NCBI RefSeq assembly: GCF_003386205.1
Contig: NZ_QRDY01000022.1
Location: 1 to 64,000 of the forward strand
Length of the DNA: 64,000 bases
From: Cohnella lupini
Lineage (GTDB): Bacteria > Bacillota > Bacilli > Paenibacillales > Paenibacillaceae
Reading direction: 5' to 3'
Shown: in pieces, positions 63,350 through 64,000 of the stretch
Numbering within the stretch: the stretch's first letter is position 1
Layout of the letters: each line of letters starts with the position of its first letter
Program-made: the position numbers and the translations under genes
Notes under the pieces: model-generated
What the model was told of the DNA's origin: nothing
Databases searched by the model: none
The model's input: the letters and a program-made list of their open reading frames with translations, nothing else

Positions 63350-64000
63350 TATTTTCGCGCTCCTTCAAGGAATGATTGATATTTCTGAGTCAACTTGTCC
63401 GCAGGAATTCCGGTTTTCTCAGCGAGCTCTTGCATAGATTGTTGTTCGCGTTCACTTAACTCCACTTGACTAACGTCTTTCGTACTTTGTTTCCCGGAAG
63501 TTGTGGGCTTGGAAAGATGCATCTCAGTTACCCTGGATGCTGTATCGGACAACATCTTCTTATGATTCTGTTTGAACGTTTCCGGTGATTTTCGATAAAG
63601 ATTGATTAGGTTTTTCATAGGAGCAGATTGGTCACGATCGTAGTATGCAAAGAGTTGCAACTGCGTTTCCGGATTTAACTTTTCTTTGCTCAACTCTGCG
63701 AATTCCTTGGGATATTTCGGCTTGTAGACACCCTCTACGATTAATTGAGCATTTTCTGTTTGAGCGCTTTGTAGCCCTTTCTCCCAATTGCCTTCCACTT
63801 TCCTATGCTTCAATAATTGATCTGGAGCAATCAGCCATTGATTCGCGAGCGCATCCGCTTCGTAAAGATCGGCTATTGTAAACCCATCGTCTATATACTT
63901 CTCCATCTGTTCGGTAGTCATGGAATACCGATCCTGAGGCTCTTTCTCTAGAGAATCTCTGCTGCCTTGGTAGACTACTTGTTCGTCTTCTCCTGCACCA
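63349..64000 (-). CDS. Protein of unknown function upstream of the RHS toxin, 5' end outside the window
   Basis: The frame is open from the stop at 63349-63351 to the window edge, so the ATG at 63921 need not be the start; the visible part has about 216 codons. A repeated theme MEKYIDDGFTIADLYEADALANQWLIAPDQLLKHRKVEGNWEKG looks like a small helical module (a 'step down the ladder' of charged helices), and the last third is Ser/Gln/Lys-rich with ELAEKTGIPADKLTQKYQSFLEG. No family is recognised. Its stop codon shares a base with the RHS start, so it is translated together with the toxin and may act in its export or assembly. Confidence 0.6.
   Translation of the reverse strand, partial: GAGEDEQVVYQGSRDSLEKEPQDRYSMTTEQMEKYIDDGFTIADLYEADALANQWLIAPDQLLKHRKVEGNWEKGLQSAQTENAQLIVEGVYKPKYPKEFAELSKEKLNPETQLQLFAYYDRDQSAPMKNLINLYRKSPETFKQNHKKMLSDTASRVTEMHLSKPTTSGKQSTKDVSQVELSEREQQSMQELAEKTGIPADKLTQKYQSFLEGARK

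Noticed and set aside
1-64000. CRISPR arrays, tRNA genes, riboswitches and complete insertion sequences
   Set aside because: Reading both strands I found no regularly spaced repeats, no cloverleaf sequences, no known riboswitch cores and no intact transposase gene.

Overview
The window looks like chromosomal DNA of a spore-forming, low-to-mid GC Gram-positive rod of the Paenibacillaceae (Paenibacillus/Cohnella type). The pointers are strong AGGAGG-type ribosome binding sites, frequent TTG/GTG starts, the sporulation diadenylate cyclase CdaS, an ABC-F protein of YfmM type, BmrA, XerS, a bacterial nitric oxide synthase, a Bce-type peptide-resistance module and several DUF families typical of this group. 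Family is inferred from gene content only; no database was searched.

Layout. Position 1-113 is the 3' end of a 5S rRNA gene with its terminator, so an rRNA operon ends at the left edge. 488-10987 holds ordinary metabolic and accessory genes: SDR and aldo/keto reductases, an MFS exporter, cdaS behind a forespore-type promoter, a plus-strand run of small enzymes, and yfmM. 11149-15529 has a frameshifted lipoprotein gene, a GIY-YIG/DUF2087 pair, a solitary hisC and a GrpB-YfiT fusion. 15544-26344, all minus strand but for one small gene, is a signalling block: an EAL phosphodiesterase, a 1270-residue hybrid kinase with a response regulator, and an operon bmrA-regulator-kinase. 26548-35929 has an HD/GNAT/VanW operon, a GH18 protein, a kinase-like phosphotransferase, two ArsR-linked units and a decayed MFS gene. 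36016-38571 is a Fur-boxed siderophore permease pair. Then follow fumC, xerS, nos, and 44351-48778, a complete Bce-type two-component/ABC transporter module.

49566-54616 is the most system-like part. A two-component pair is divergent from an FMN-binding exported protein, an ApbE flavin transferase and an RnfD/NqrB-like membrane protein, followed by a DUF2231 membrane protein. The promoters of the FMN gene and the DUF2231 gene share a 33-base element (28 of 33 identical, counted by eye), so they are probably one regulon controlled by the neighbouring regulator. I infer a membrane flavin-based electron-transfer chain.

54617-64000 has an accessory character: a DinB-like gene and an aldo/keto reductase of different base composition, about 950 bases of decayed DNA with an apparent IS3/IS150-type end, and a minus-strand operon encoding a partial upstream protein, a 1699-residue secreted RHS/YD-repeat protein with an AT-rich nuclease-like toxin tip, and a probable immunity protein. 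No CRISPR array, tRNA or complete insertion sequence was seen.
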